The translations under genes were made by a program, and so were the position numbers. Shown piece by piece: positions 24,168 to 32,412 of a DNA stretch of 64,000 nucleotides. The notes under the pieces were generated by a model. The model searched no databases and was not told the DNA's origin. It was given only the letters and a program-made list of their open reading frames with translations. How positions within the stretch are numbered: the first letter of the stretch is position 1; each line of letters opens with the position of its first letter. Source of the stretch: DTFZ01 sp050260375 (GTDB lineage: Bacteria; Bacillota; Clostridia; Christensenellales; SZUA-584); contig JBLNCA010000039.1 of the NCBI GenBank assembly GCA_050260375.1, positions 62,001 to 126,000 on the forward strand, written 5' to 3'.

Positions 24168-25490
24168 GTGGTACACACATTCAAATACGGCGACGATTAT
24201 TTTGCGCTGGACGTCGAGTCGGGCAGCGTGCATATGCTGGACAGGCAAGGGTATGACGCGATAACGCTTGTAGCGGAAGCGGAGCGGCGCGGCGAGGATA
24301 TAGAAAAAGCAGCCGAAGGTACCGGGCTTTACGGCGAGATAAAGGAGCTTATCGACGAAGGGCTGTTGTTTTCCGGCCCCGACGGCGACGTAAAAAGGCC
24401 GGCAAACGTATTGAAAGCCGCGTGCCTGCACCTTGCGCATGACTGCAACTTGAGGTGCGACTACTGCTTTGCCAAAGGCGGGGCGTTTGCCGGAAAGCGG
24501 GAGCTGATGAGCGCCGATACGGCGAGAGCCGCGATAGATTTCATAGCGGGCATTTCGGGCGCGAGGCGCAACATAGAGATAGACTTTTTCGGAGGAGAGC
24601 CTATGCTCAACTTCGAGGTGCTTAAAAAAACGGTGGAGTACGCAAGGGGCATTGAGAAGCAGCGCGGCAAGAGGTTCCGTTTCACGGTCACCACGAACGC
24701 GTACCGCCTGACGGACGAGATGAAAGAGTATATTGACGGGAATATGGACAACATAGTCGTCAGCATAGACGGCAGGCAGCATGTGCACGACGCGGTGCGC
24801 AAGAACGCGGGCGGAAGCGGCAGCTATGAAAACGTGGTTGCAAACGCAAAGGGGCTGCTGCTTAATAGAAAAGGCGAGTACTACATAAGGGGAACATATA
24901 CCGCAGACAACCTCGATTTCTCGCGCGACGTGCTGCATATCGCGGATATGGGCTTTAAGGGCGTGTCCATCGAGCCGGTAGTAACTAAGGGAGACAAGGC
25001 GCTTAAGCCCGAACACCTTGAAACGATATTTGCCGAGTACGATACGCTCGCCCAGGAGTATGAAAAGCGCCGGAAGGAAGGTAGAGGCTTTACGTTCTTT
25101 CACTTCATGGTGGACCTTAACGCCGGGCCCTGCCTGCAGAAGCGCATACGCGGCTGCGGCGCGGGCACGGAATATGTGGCGATAGCGCCGTCGGGAGACG
25201 TTTACCCCTGCCACCAGTTTGTGGGCAAGCCAGAATACAGGCTGGGCAGCGTATATAACGGAAAGCTGAACGCCGACATATCGAAGGCGTTCGACGAATG
25301 CAACATATTCAATATCGAAAACTGCTCGAAGTGCTGGGCAAAATACTACTGCAGCGGCGGCTGCGCGGCGGCAAACTACAACATAAACGGCGACATAATG
25401 AAGCCTTACGAATTAGGCTGCGCACTGCAGAAAAAGCGCCTCGAGATAGCGATAGCAATCGCCGCAAAAGAGCAGGCGGAGGAAACATGA
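24168..25490 (+). CDS. scfB: Thioether cross-link-forming SCIFF peptide maturase (radical SAM/SPASM)
   Basis: A 440-aa radical SAM enzyme that modifies the SCIFF peptide. Residues 1-75 form a winged-helix leader-recognition-like domain. The SAM cluster is CNLRCDYCF (Cys93, Cys97, Cys100), with DFFGGEPMLNFE after it. The SPASM/twitch Cys residues lie in RGCGAGTEY, YPCHQF, NCSKCWAKYYCSGGCAA and LGC near the C-terminus. Start GTG 24168 with AAGGGAG upstream. Co-located with its substrate, and overlaps the carbonic anhydrase gene by ATGA. Confidence 0.96.
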   Translation: MVHTFKYGDDYFALDVESGSVHMLDRQGYDAITLVAEAERRGEDIEKAAEGTGLYGEIKELIDEGLLFSGPDGDVKRPANVLKAACLHLAHDCNLRCDYCFAKGGAFAGKRELMSADTARAAIDFIAGISGARRNIEIDFFGGEPMLNFEVLKKTVEYARGIEKQRGKRFRFTVTTNAYRLTDEMKEYIDGNMDNIVVSIDGRQHVHDAVRKNAGGSGSYENVVANAKGLLLNRKGEYYIRGTYTADNLDFSRDVLHIADMGFKGVSIEPVVTKGDKALKPEHLETIFAEYDTLAQEYEKRRKEGRGFTFFHFMVDLNAGPCLQKRIRGCGAGTEYVAIAPSGDVYPCHQFVGKPEYRLGSVYNGKLNADISKAFDECNIFNIENCSKCWAKYYCSGGCAAANYNINGDIMKPYELGCALQKKRLEIAIAIAAKEQAEET

Positions 25491-26002
25491 TACAAGCAGT
25501 GAACGGTAAATATCCAGTAAAGCACAAAACGGCGTATGTCCACCCGAGCGCCGTCGTAATAGGCGACGTAAAGCTGGGCAAAGATTCGAGCGTATGGCCG
25601 GGAGCGGTAGTGCGCGGCGACATTACCGGTATAACAATAGGGGAAGGCTCCAACATACAGGACTGCTGCCAGCTACACACCGGCACGCTTAAGCTATCAA
25701 TAGGCCGCGGCGTGACGGTGGGCCATGGAGCGATACTGCACTCATGCGATATAGGAGACGGGTCGCTCATAGGCATGGGCGCGATAATACTTGACGCAGC
25801 CAAAATAGGGGAAAACTGCATAATAGGCGCGGGAACTGTAATACCCGGCGGTAAGGAAATACCCGCTGGCAGCGTTGTTATAGGCAACCCGTATAGGATA
25901 GTAAGGCAGGCAACGCCTGAAGATATAGAAGGAAGTAAAAAGAACTGTGAAGAGTATATAGAGCTCGCAAGGCTCTATATACGGACGGGGGATATACTCT
26001 AG
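25487..26002 (+). CDS. Gamma-class carbonic anhydrase family protein (left-handed beta-helix)
   Basis: A 171-aa hexapeptide-repeat protein (YrdA/PaaY type). The repeats run from about 15 to 135 as isoleucine/valine-rich turns (VVIGDVKLG, SVWPGAVVRGD). The three zinc-ligand His are visible in QLHTG and GHGAILHSC. The start ATG 25487 overlaps the scfB stop. Either a carbonic anhydrase or a CoA-dependent acyl carrier; the family is functionally mixed. Confidence 0.9.
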   Translation: MIQAVNGKYPVKHKTAYVHPSAVVIGDVKLGKDSSVWPGAVVRGDITGITIGEGSNIQDCCQLHTGTLKLSIGRGVTVGHGAILHSCDIGDGSLIGMGAIILDAAKIGENCIIGAGTVIPGGKEIPAGSVVIGNPYRIVRQATPEDIEGSKKNCEEYIELARLYIRTGDIL

Positions 26003-26565
26003 CCGTCGCCCCACAGCTCCACGCAGCCTGTAGACACGCCGAGCGCGCCCGCAGCAAGGGCGTCTATGATCTGCTGCCTGTGAGTCACAAGCCCGCCAGC
26101 TATTACGGGCGTATCCACAGCCTCGCAAAAGCGGCGTATGATGCCGGGTATAATGCCGGGCATCAGCTCAACCATAGAAGGTTTCGTATTCTTTATCGTG
26201 TTTATCGCGTTATCAAACGAAGCGCTGTCCACCATGAAGAACCGCTGTATGCAGAACAAGCCCTGCTCGCGCGCGTATTTTATAAGCGCGCTCTTTGTGC
26301 TTAATATGCCGCTCGGGAATATCCTGTTTTTTACGTAATCGACGGCCTTTGTGTTGCCGGCTAGGCCTTCTATAAGGTCCATATGCAGAAAAACGTTGCA
26401 GTTCGCGCTTTTTGCCAGCGAAACGTATTCTTTGGCTGAAAATATATCGGTGTTGATCAAAAACACCGTAGGAACGGAAAGCTTAACGGCACACTCAAGC
26501 TTATCCCTGGTTTGCACCGCGGCTATGATAGGGTTGTCGCTTATCGTTTCAATATACGCGTGCAT
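25999..26565 (-). CDS. glpP: Glycerol-3-phosphate responsive antiterminator GlpP
   Basis: A 188-aa TIM-barrel-like regulator of the GlpP family that binds glycerol-3-phosphate and prevents termination in glp leaders. Typical blocks are NPIIAAVQTRDKL near the N-terminus, VFLHMDLIEGLAGN, GILSTKSALIKYAREQGL and MVELMPGIIPGIIRR. ATG 26565 has AAAGGAGA upstream. It is distant from the glp operon at 1.4-4.5 kb. It overlaps the 3' end of the convergent carbonic anhydrase gene by four bases. Confidence 0.95.
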   Translation of the reverse strand: MHAYIETISDNPIIAAVQTRDKLECAVKLSVPTVFLINTDIFSAKEYVSLAKSANCNVFLHMDLIEGLAGNTKAVDYVKNRIFPSGILSTKSALIKYAREQGLFCIQRFFMVDSASFDNAINTIKNTKPSMVELMPGIIPGIIRRFCEAVDTPVIAGGLVTHRQQIIDALAAGALGVSTGCVELWGDG

Positions 26566-26590
26566 ATTTTTCTCCTTTGGTATCTTCCTG

Positions 26591-26619
26591 ATTATAACAC
26601 GAACGGAGCGTATTTACAA
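26591..26619 (-). promoter_or_regulatory. Promoter of glpP with an overlapping inverted repeat
   Basis: Minus strand TTGTAA (26619-26614), 17-base spacer, TATAAT (26596-26591). The inverted repeat CGGAG(C)GTATT...AATACTCCG (26604-26631) covers the spacer and -35 box, a place where a repressor could act. Confidence 0.65.
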
Positions 26620-26661
26620 AACAATACTCCGATGTTATTATAAACAATAAGGTATGTAGAT

Positions 26662-27600
26662 ATGGTAAACGAGATCGTTTATAATTCAAACGACGGGACA
26701 CGCATATATGCATACAGATGGTTGACAGAAAATCCTAAGGCCGCGGTGCAGATAGTCCACGGCGCGGTAGAGCACGCGCTGCGGTACTCGGACTTTGCCG
26801 AGGCGCTGGCGGCGCAAGGCTTTGCCGTATATGCCTGCGACCACCGGGGACATGGAAAAACCGCGGGCAACTCCGACAACGTCGCGTACCTTTCGGACGG
26901 CGACGGGGGCTTTGACCTCATCGTGGAGGATATGCGCGCATTGACGGGCATCATAAAGAGCGACCACCCGGGGCTCCCCGTTTTTTTGCTGGGGCACAGC
27001 ATGGGCTCGCTGCTGTCAAGGGTATACGCATCGCGCTACGGCAGCGATATAAGCGGCCTTGTGCTTACCGGCACTGGGCGTGCAAACCCGATGCTTATAT
27101 CTATTGCGAGGGGCCTTGCGAAACGCGAGATCAAAAAGTACGGCGGAAGGCACAAAACTCCGTTCCTTGATTCGCTGGTGTTCGGAACGCTCAACAAGCC
27201 GTTTAAAAGCGAAGGCAGAAGCGCGTTTATATGCAGCGACCCAAAGGTTGTCGAGGCCTACAGGGCGGACGATTATTGCGGCAACGTTTCCACCTCGGAA
27301 TTCATATACGAACTGCTGGGCGGAACGAGGGCCGCGTTTAGAAAACAAACGTTTGAAGGCTGCCCGAAAAACCTGCCTATATTTATAGGCGCGGGCGAAT
27401 TCGACACTATGGGCGGGAAAAACTTAAGCGGCGTCAAAAAGGACGTGGAGTGCTATAAAAAGGCAGGCGTACGCGACGTTGAGTTCCGCGTCTATCAGGG
27501 AATGCGCCACGAAATACTGAACGAGAAAGACAAGCAAAGAGTTTACTCTGATATCATAAGCTGGCTTAATGAAAAGACAAAAAAACTGACCGCCGGTTAA
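26662..27600 (+). CDS. Alpha/beta hydrolase, monoacylglycerol lipase-like
   Basis: A 312-aa serine hydrolase of the lysophospholipase/monoglyceride lipase group. The oxyanion region is VHGAVEHALRY (about 33-43), the nucleophile elbow is GHSMGS (near 111-116), the acid lies in GAGEFDTMGG and the catalytic His in GMRHEILNE. Next to glpP, so release of glycerol from lipids is an attractive idea, but the link is only positional. Confidence 0.9.
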   Translation: MVNEIVYNSNDGTRIYAYRWLTENPKAAVQIVHGAVEHALRYSDFAEALAAQGFAVYACDHRGHGKTAGNSDNVAYLSDGDGGFDLIVEDMRALTGIIKSDHPGLPVFLLGHSMGSLLSRVYASRYGSDISGLVLTGTGRANPMLISIARGLAKREIKKYGGRHKTPFLDSLVFGTLNKPFKSEGRSAFICSDPKVVEAYRADDYCGNVSTSEFIYELLGGTRAAFRKQTFEGCPKNLPIFIGAGEFDTMGGKNLSGVKKDVECYKKAGVRDVEFRVYQGMRHEILNEKDKQRVYSDIISWLNEKTKKLTAG

Positions 27601-27637
27601 AGCAGATTGAAGTTTTGTATTATAAGGAGGAATTAAT

Positions 27638-27958
27638 ATGCTACTTGATTCAAAATATGATGAAACTCAAAACAAATGGAACGTACATTTATACGGCGAA
27701 GTAGACATATATAATGCGGATAACTTGAAAAGCGAACTGCACGCCCTCATTGAGGAGCGCGAAGCGGATATAGTTCTTGACTGCACGAATCTCAAATATA
27801 TAGATTCCACAGGTTTAGGGGTGCTTGTAAGCGCGCTGAAAAAGGTAAGGGAAGCGGACAAACAGATAAGCATAATCAATTTAAAGCCGTATATAGCAAA
27901 GATATTCACTCTTACCGGCCTCAATAGAATATTCGAGATAGAGGTGAGCGGGCAATGA
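27638..27958 (+). CDS. STAS-domain anti-sigma factor antagonist (SpoIIAA/RsbV-like)
   Basis: A 106-aa single STAS domain. The phosphorylation site is YIDSTGLGVLV with Ser57, as in SpoIIAA and RsbV. AAGGAGG precedes ATG 27638. It begins a four-gene partner-switching operon and overlaps the next gene by four bases. Confidence 0.92.
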   Translation: MLLDSKYDETQNKWNVHLYGEVDIYNADNLKSELHALIEEREADIVLDCTNLKYIDSTGLGVLVSALKKVREADKQISIINLKPYIAKIFTLTGLNRIFEIEVSGQ

Positions 27959-28332
27959 ACGGGGACGTAATAAAGCTTGAACTTCCCGCTAAGCCGGATT
28001 ACATACTGGCCGTAAGGCTTGCAGTCTCGGCGGTTGCCGAGCGCGCGGGTTTTGATATCGAAGATATCGAAGACCTAAAGGTTGCAGCGGCGGAAGCCTG
28101 CATGCTGCTGCTTTCATCGTGCCCTGAAAACGTAAGCATTAAAATAACCGTCGACGGCGGCATGCATATAGACCTGTCGGCGCAGGGCGCCAACGGCGCG
28201 GCCGCGGCGGACGACGATACGGCGGAGCTCTCAAGGTGCCTGCTTGAAGCGCTTGTGGACAAGTGCGAATTTTCGGGAGGTTCGGATAGCAAAGCGTCCG
28301 TGAGCAGAGTCAGCTTCTTTAAAAAGTTGTGA
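27955..28332 (+). CDS. RsbW-like anti-sigma ATPase homologue, degenerate ATP site
   Basis: A 125-aa protein that aligns with SpoIIAB/RsbW at its N-terminus (KPDYILAVRLAVSAVAERAG and DIEDLKVAAAEAC). In normal members the N-box is EACxN, with Asn binding magnesium; here Glu47 is followed by Leu51 in the Asn position. The DxGxG box is also missing, replaced by a Gly/Ala/Asp-rich stretch near 70-85. It is therefore likely unable to phosphorylate the antagonist but may still bind it or the sigma factor. It overlaps the STAS gene by ATGA and precedes the sigma gene, the usual anti-sigma position. Confidence 0.8.
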   Translation: MNGDVIKLELPAKPDYILAVRLAVSAVAERAGFDIEDIEDLKVAAAEACMLLLSSCPENVSIKITVDGGMHIDLSAQGANGAAAADDDTAELSRCLLEALVDKCEFSGGSDSKASVSRVSFFKKL

Positions 28333-28347
28333 TCAGGGGAGTAAGGT

Positions 28348-29103
28348 TTGGGGACAAGCATGCAGAGACAGTTTGAGCAGATGACCGAACAGGAACTCTT
28401 TGAGCGCTATGAAAGAAGCAAAGACGAAGCGCTCAGGGAATTTATACTTAAGAAATACCTTTATGTGGCCGAGATCGTTGCGAAGAAGTTCATGAACAGA
28501 GGCGTTGAATATGACGATCTGTATCAGGTGGCGTCGCTGGCGCTCGTTAAGGCCGTGGACAGGTACGAACATACAAGAGGAGTAAAATTCATAAGCTTTG
28601 CCACTCCGACTCTCGTCGGCGAGATAAAGAATTATTTCCGGGATAAAACCCGTATGATAAGGATATCGAGAAGGGACAGCGAACTGATACGCAAGCTCGA
28701 AGAAGTAAAAGAAGCGCTTACAAGCGAGCTGGGGCGCAGCGCTTCTCCCGAAGAAATAGCCGAGCGGCTCTCGATATCCGTAGAGCGCGTGCTGGAGCTT
28801 TTGGAGACGCAGTCCGCGGCATACGCTGCGTCGCTTGACAGCTACATCACAATAAACGAGGACTTAAAGCTTATACGGCTGCTCGGAACCACCGACGACG
28901 AATACGAAAAGATAGAGGACAGGGACTTTTTAAAGAAGTGCATAGAGCAGCTCGGAGACGTGGAACGCAGGCTTATCCGGGAAAGGTTTGAAGAGGGCAA
29001 AAGTCAACGGGAAGTGGCTGCCGCTCTTGGAGTATCCCAGATGTATGTATCGCGCATCGAAAGAAGAATACTTGTGAAATTCAGAAACTACTATCAAAAA
29101 TGA
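28348..29103 (+). CDS. Sigma-70 family factor, SigB/SigF/SigG group
   Basis: A 251-aa sigma factor with region 2 (EYDDLYQVASLALVKAVDRYE, then FISFATPTLVGEIKNYFRDK), region 3 and a region 4 helix-turn-helix (SQREVAAALGVSQMYVSRIE). It is like SigB rather than the sporulation factors, because the neighbours are RsbV/RsbW-like. The start TTG 28348 has AGGGGAG six bases upstream; ATG 28360 is an alternative. A SigB-like promoter directly follows its stop. Confidence 0.92.
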   Translation: MGTSMQRQFEQMTEQELFERYERSKDEALREFILKKYLYVAEIVAKKFMNRGVEYDDLYQVASLALVKAVDRYEHTRGVKFISFATPTLVGEIKNYFRDKTRMIRISRRDSELIRKLEEVKEALTSELGRSASPEEIAERLSISVERVLELLETQSAAYAASLDSYITINEDLKLIRLLGTTDDEYEKIEDRDFLKKCIEQLGDVERRLIRERFEEGKSQREVAAALGVSQMYVSRIERRILVKFRNYYQK

Positions 29104-29127
29104 GTTTAAAAATACGTGAACGGGTTA
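29104..29127 (+). promoter_or_regulatory. SigB-type candidate promoter
   Basis: GTTTAA (29104-29109), 12-base spacer, GGGTTA (29122-29127), close to the Bacillus SigB pattern GTTTAA-N12-14-GGGWAW. It sits between the sigma gene and the second anti-sigma ATPase, suggesting feedback. Confidence 0.5.
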
Positions 29128-29192
29128 TATAAGTATTGAAGCGCAAGCAAGAGAAATTTACTCCTGCAAAACCGTGTGCTTTGGTTTTTATA

Positions 29193-29597
29193 ATGAGAGA
29201 TTACACTGAAAAAAACATTCTGACTGCGATAGATGATATAAAGCCGTCGGTCAAAAGCGTGCTAAAACACGTTGAAAGGCAGAAGGCTTTAAGCGACGAG
29301 CGAAGGTATGAGATAGAGCTCGTGCTTAACGAACTGCTTGTAAACTGCTTCAGGCACGCCAACCCTTCGGCGGAGCTGCCTGTAGAGCTTGCCGCGGGCG
29401 TAGACGACGGTAAGCTCTTTATCTGTGTTACGGATTGCGGGGCAGGGTTTGAGTATAAAAAGGCCTTTGACGAAACGTCGGATGTAAAATCGCTGTACCG
29501 CGAACGCGGCAGGGGGTTGATGCTCGTCAAAGCTTTTTGTGAGGAGATAAGATATAACTTAAAAGGCAACAGCGTTGAGGTAGAAATAGCCCTCTGA
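29193..29597 (+). CDS. Anti-sigma factor / HATPase serine kinase (RsbW/SpoIIAB-like)
   Basis: A protein of 134 aa from ATG 29193, or 153 aa from an in-frame TTG at 29136; neither has a clear ribosome site. All ATPase motifs are present: N-box NELLVNCFRHAN (Glu47, Asn51), G1 DCGAGF (81-86) and G2 RGRGLMLVK. It is therefore the likely active kinase of the operon, in contrast to the degenerate homologue upstream of the sigma gene. It may hold the sigma factor inactive and phosphorylate the STAS protein. Confidence 0.86.
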   Translation: MRDYTEKNILTAIDDIKPSVKSVLKHVERQKALSDERRYEIELVLNELLVNCFRHANPSAELPVELAAGVDDGKLFICVTDCGAGFEYKKAFDETSDVKSLYRERGRGLMLVKAFCEEIRYNLKGNSVEVEIAL

Positions 29598-29633
29598 CGA
29601 ATTTACACACGCTTAGCCTTCATTCGTATTTTT

Positions 29634-29660
29634 ATCTCCAATTTTAGAGGAGATTTTTTT
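29634..29660 (+). terminator. Terminator of the partner-switching operon
   Basis: ATCTCC (29634-29639) pairs with GGAGAT (29649-29654) around a 9-base loop, followed by seven T. Confidence 0.75.
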
Positions 29661-29707
29661 ATTGTGGAGAAGTACTTAAAGGTACGTAATTGGGGGACAG
29701 GCTATAA

Positions 29708-30949
29708 ATGTCGGTTCGGAACACGGGTTCAAGGTATACTTCAGGAAGACCTGCTCAAAAGAAGAGCATTCATATAAGGCGAAGGCCGAGCTTTAAGTTC
29801 TTTGCCATCACAGCCGGGTTTTTAACCGCGCTCGTCGTTTTGCTAATACTGGTTTTAAGCCCTATGCCCACGGCTGCCGTGGAGCGGGCGAGCACAGGGT
29901 TTGATAAGAATTACGACATGCTCATACTCCGGGACGAGGTGGTTTACCAGGCGATGAATTACGGCAAGACGGAGTTTATCGCCAGGGAAGGGGCGCATGT
30001 TGAGACCGGCGACCCGATACTTAAGGTGTACGAGCTTGGCTACAACGATGGAACGCTGAGCGAACTGCTCGATATGCGTAAAAAAATACTCGATTACGAG
30101 GTGGGCGTAAGCAGAGCGGGAGTTATCGACCCGACGCTTGACGATATCAACGCAAGGGTGGACTCAAAAGTAAAGGAGATACAACAGTCCATTACCAACG
30201 GCGAGAGAGATAAGCTGCTTGGGCTGGAGCTCGATTTGGAGTCGCTGCTCGACGAGAGGATGACGTATCTTCAGAGCGTAGTCGTTCCGGACAACCAGCT
30301 GCGCGACTATATCGCACAGGAGCAGCAGTTGACAAGCGTAATAAACGAATGGGCGCACGTTGTGACAGCCGAATTAAGCGGCGCCGTAAGCTTTTATTTC
30401 GACGGCTGCGAGCAGGTCATGTCGAAAGAGAACATAGGCTCGTTTACGAGGGTGGCGCTCGAGGAAGTCAGCGCCGGCAAGACGGTAAGCACTACGGAGA
30501 AGGAGCGGGCAAACGTGCCTCTTTACCGCGTGGTCAACGAAAACGAGTGGTATGTCGTGCTGCTGTCGAGCAAAAAGATACCCGAGATGTTCCTCGGAAA
30601 CGCTTTTACTATGGTTTTTGACGATTATCTTGAAAATCAGTATACCGGCGTGGTATTTAATATACAAGAGCTTGAAAAAAATGACGGCTATGTGTATACT
30701 ATACAGGTCAGAGACAATATCGGCCCGCTGATAGGAGACAGGCGCGTCAGCGCAAGGCTGGTAACAACTATTGAGGGCTTGCGTATTCCGAAATCATGTA
30801 TAAGGCATGAGGACGGGATAGACTATGTAGAGAGGGTGTCGGGCGAATACGTTCCGGTGCTCGTTATAGGAAGCGAGGGCGACAACGTGTTTGTGCAGAC
30901 GTATAAGGACCAGCCTTCGCTGCAAATAGGAGAATTGTTAAAAAAGTAG
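29708..30949 (+). CDS. HlyD-like membrane protein at the sepF/divIVA locus
   Basis: A 413-aa protein with a basic N-terminus (18-28), one transmembrane helix (about 30-52) and an outer region with a split biotinyl-lipoyl-like fold. REGAHVETGDPILKVYELG fits the lipoyl motif, then a helical hairpin (about 120-200) and the second half with barrel strands. This matches HlyD-family periplasmic adaptor-like proteins found upstream of yggS-sepF in Clostridia. No partner ABC transporter is nearby, so a transport role is doubtful and a cell-division or envelope role is possible. Confidence 0.8.
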   Translation: MSVRNTGSRYTSGRPAQKKSIHIRRRPSFKFFAITAGFLTALVVLLILVLSPMPTAAVERASTGFDKNYDMLILRDEVVYQAMNYGKTEFIAREGAHVETGDPILKVYELGYNDGTLSELLDMRKKILDYEVGVSRAGVIDPTLDDINARVDSKVKEIQQSITNGERDKLLGLELDLESLLDERMTYLQSVVVPDNQLRDYIAQEQQLTSVINEWAHVVTAELSGAVSFYFDGCEQVMSKENIGSFTRVALEEVSAGKTVSTTEKERANVPLYRVVNENEWYVVLLSSKKIPEMFLGNAFTMVFDDYLENQYTGVVFNIQELEKNDGYVYTIQVRDNIGPLIGDRRVSARLVTTIEGLRIPKSCIRHEDGIDYVERVSGEYVPVLVIGSEGDNVFVQTYKDQPSLQIGELLKK

Positions 30950-30976
30950 TTTGTTTTTAGCACAGGTCGTAATATA

Positions 30977-31660
30977 ATGCCAAGTATAGAGGTTAACATA
31001 AAGAATATACAGGAAAGGATTGGTATTTGCGCAAAAAAGTCAGGGCGAAGCAAGGACGATATTACGCTGATAGCGGTAAGCAAGACGGTGGACGCTAGCT
31101 TGGTTGAACAGGCCGCAAAGGCCGGCATCAGGGATTTCGGCGAAAACCGGGTGCAGGAGTTTCTCAAAAAACGTGAGGTATTGGGAAACTCGGTAAACTG
31201 GCACATAATAGGGCCGCTGCAGAGTAATAAAGTCAAGTACATTCTGGACGGCGTATTTTTGCTTCACTCACTCGACAGGCTCTCATTGGCGCAGGAGATA
31301 GAAAAACAGTGCGAGAAAAGAGACACTGCACTCTCTGCGCTTGTGCAGGTAAACATTGCAAAAGAGCCGACAAAATCAGGCGTCTTCGAAGAAGACCTCG
31401 AAAAACTGCTGGAAGGGCTGTCTGTTTTGAGGAGGGTCCGCGTAAAAGGGCTTATGGCGATACCGCCGCCGGCGCTGGATGCGGATTGCAACAGGCGATA
31501 CTTTGTGAGGATGTATGAGCTCTTCCGCAAATTCAAGGATTCTTTTCCGGCGTTTGAGTACCTGTCGATGGGCATGTCCGACGACTTTGAAGCAGCAATT
31601 GAAGAAGGCTCAAATATGGTTAGGATTGGTACGGCCGTGTTTGGAGCGAGGTCAAATTAA
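30977..31660 (+). CDS. yggS: YggS family PLP-binding protein (PLP homeostasis)
   Basis: A 227-aa alanine-racemase-fold protein. The PLP Lys lies in LIAVSKTVDASLVEQA (near residue 36); GIRDFGENRVQEFLKK and SMGMSDDFEAAIEEGSNMVRIG are family signatures, the latter holding the phosphate-binding Ser and Arg. Equivalent to ylmE of the Bacillus ylm-divIVA cluster; sepF follows after 20 bases. Confidence 0.95.
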   Translation: MPSIEVNIKNIQERIGICAKKSGRSKDDITLIAVSKTVDASLVEQAAKAGIRDFGENRVQEFLKKREVLGNSVNWHIIGPLQSNKVKYILDGVFLLHSLDRLSLAQEIEKQCEKRDTALSALVQVNIAKEPTKSGVFEEDLEKLLEGLSVLRRVRVKGLMAIPPPALDADCNRRYFVRMYELFRKFKDSFPAFEYLSMGMSDDFEAAIEEGSNMVRIGTAVFGARSN

Positions 31661-31680
31661 ATTTTTAGGGGGTTACATCA

Positions 31681-32148
31681 ATGGCTAGAGGTATTTTCAA
31701 TCGTATTCTGGATGCAGTCGGCCTCGAAGAGGAAGAGTACCAAGATGAAAAGGTAATGGACGAAGAAGAGGATTTCTACGAAGACGAGTATGAAGAAGAG
31801 GAACCGGAACAGAGACTTTCCAAAAGGAAACAGGGGAGGGTTGTTCCCATGCCCAATCCTTCAAACAAGATGCGCATGCTCGTATTCCAGCCGTCCAGTT
31901 ACGAGGAAGCCGAGTGTATTATCGACAATCTAAAGGCAAGAAAACCGGTTATAATGAATCTCGATGAGCTCGAAATTGAGCTCGGCCAAAGGATACTTGA
32001 TTTTGTCGGCGGCGCTGTTTACGCGCTTGGCGGCGATATCAAGAAAGTGGCAAGGAGCATTTTCGTTGTCGCCCCTTCAAACGTCGATATCTCACAGAAC
32101 ATCAACGAGCATATGGACAGCAGAGAAGGGTACAGGCGCTTTGATTGA
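31681..32148 (+). CDS. sepF: Cell division protein SepF
   Basis: A 155-aa FtsZ-binding protein. The short amphipathic N-terminus MARGIFNRILDAVG is the membrane anchor, followed by a highly acidic linker (about 17-45) and the SepF core with QPSSYEEAECIIDNLKARKPV and RILDFVGGAVYALGG. GGGGG lies upstream of ATG 31681. The usual ylmG and ylmH genes are missing between it and divIVA. Confidence 0.95.
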   Translation: MARGIFNRILDAVGLEEEEYQDEKVMDEEEDFYEDEYEEEEPEQRLSKRKQGRVVPMPNPSNKMRMLVFQPSSYEEAECIIDNLKARKPVIMNLDELEIELGQRILDFVGGAVYALGGDIKKVARSIFVVAPSNVDISQNINEHMDSREGYRRFD

Positions 32149-32186
32149 TCTTCGCCCCCAGACCGCGGGGGAAACGCTTAATATTG

Positions 32187-32260
32187 GACCCGGCAAGCCG
32201 TGAGGCTTTCTGGGTCGTAATACGGGGACCCCAAAAAGCCGGGAAGGCTTTTTGGGGTGA
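32187..32260. repeat. Two palindromic repeats, second belongs to a dispersed family
   Basis: GACCC...GGGTC hairpin with a GTGA loop (32187-32216), then a 12-bp perfect stem CCCCAAAAAGCC/GGCTTTTTGGGG (32229-32257) preceded by ATACGGGGA. The start and end match the two copies at 37048-37133. The remaining sequence to 32412 has a GCATG-type hairpin and leads to divIVA. Confidence 0.75.
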
Positions 32261-32412
32261 TGGCTTTCGCTTTATAAAGCTATACGCATTATGAGGCGCC
32301 CGTATTGACCGCATGTCTTGTTCCGGCGGGGCATGCGGCGCATAGTTTTAAACGCGTACGGAGACATTAAACCTGTACCGGTTTATTCTTTTGTCTGGAA
32401 AGGGGAATTGCC

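Noticed and set aside
24168..25214. Minus-strand 360-codon frame over scfB
   Set aside because: Shadow of a confirmed SCIFF maturase.
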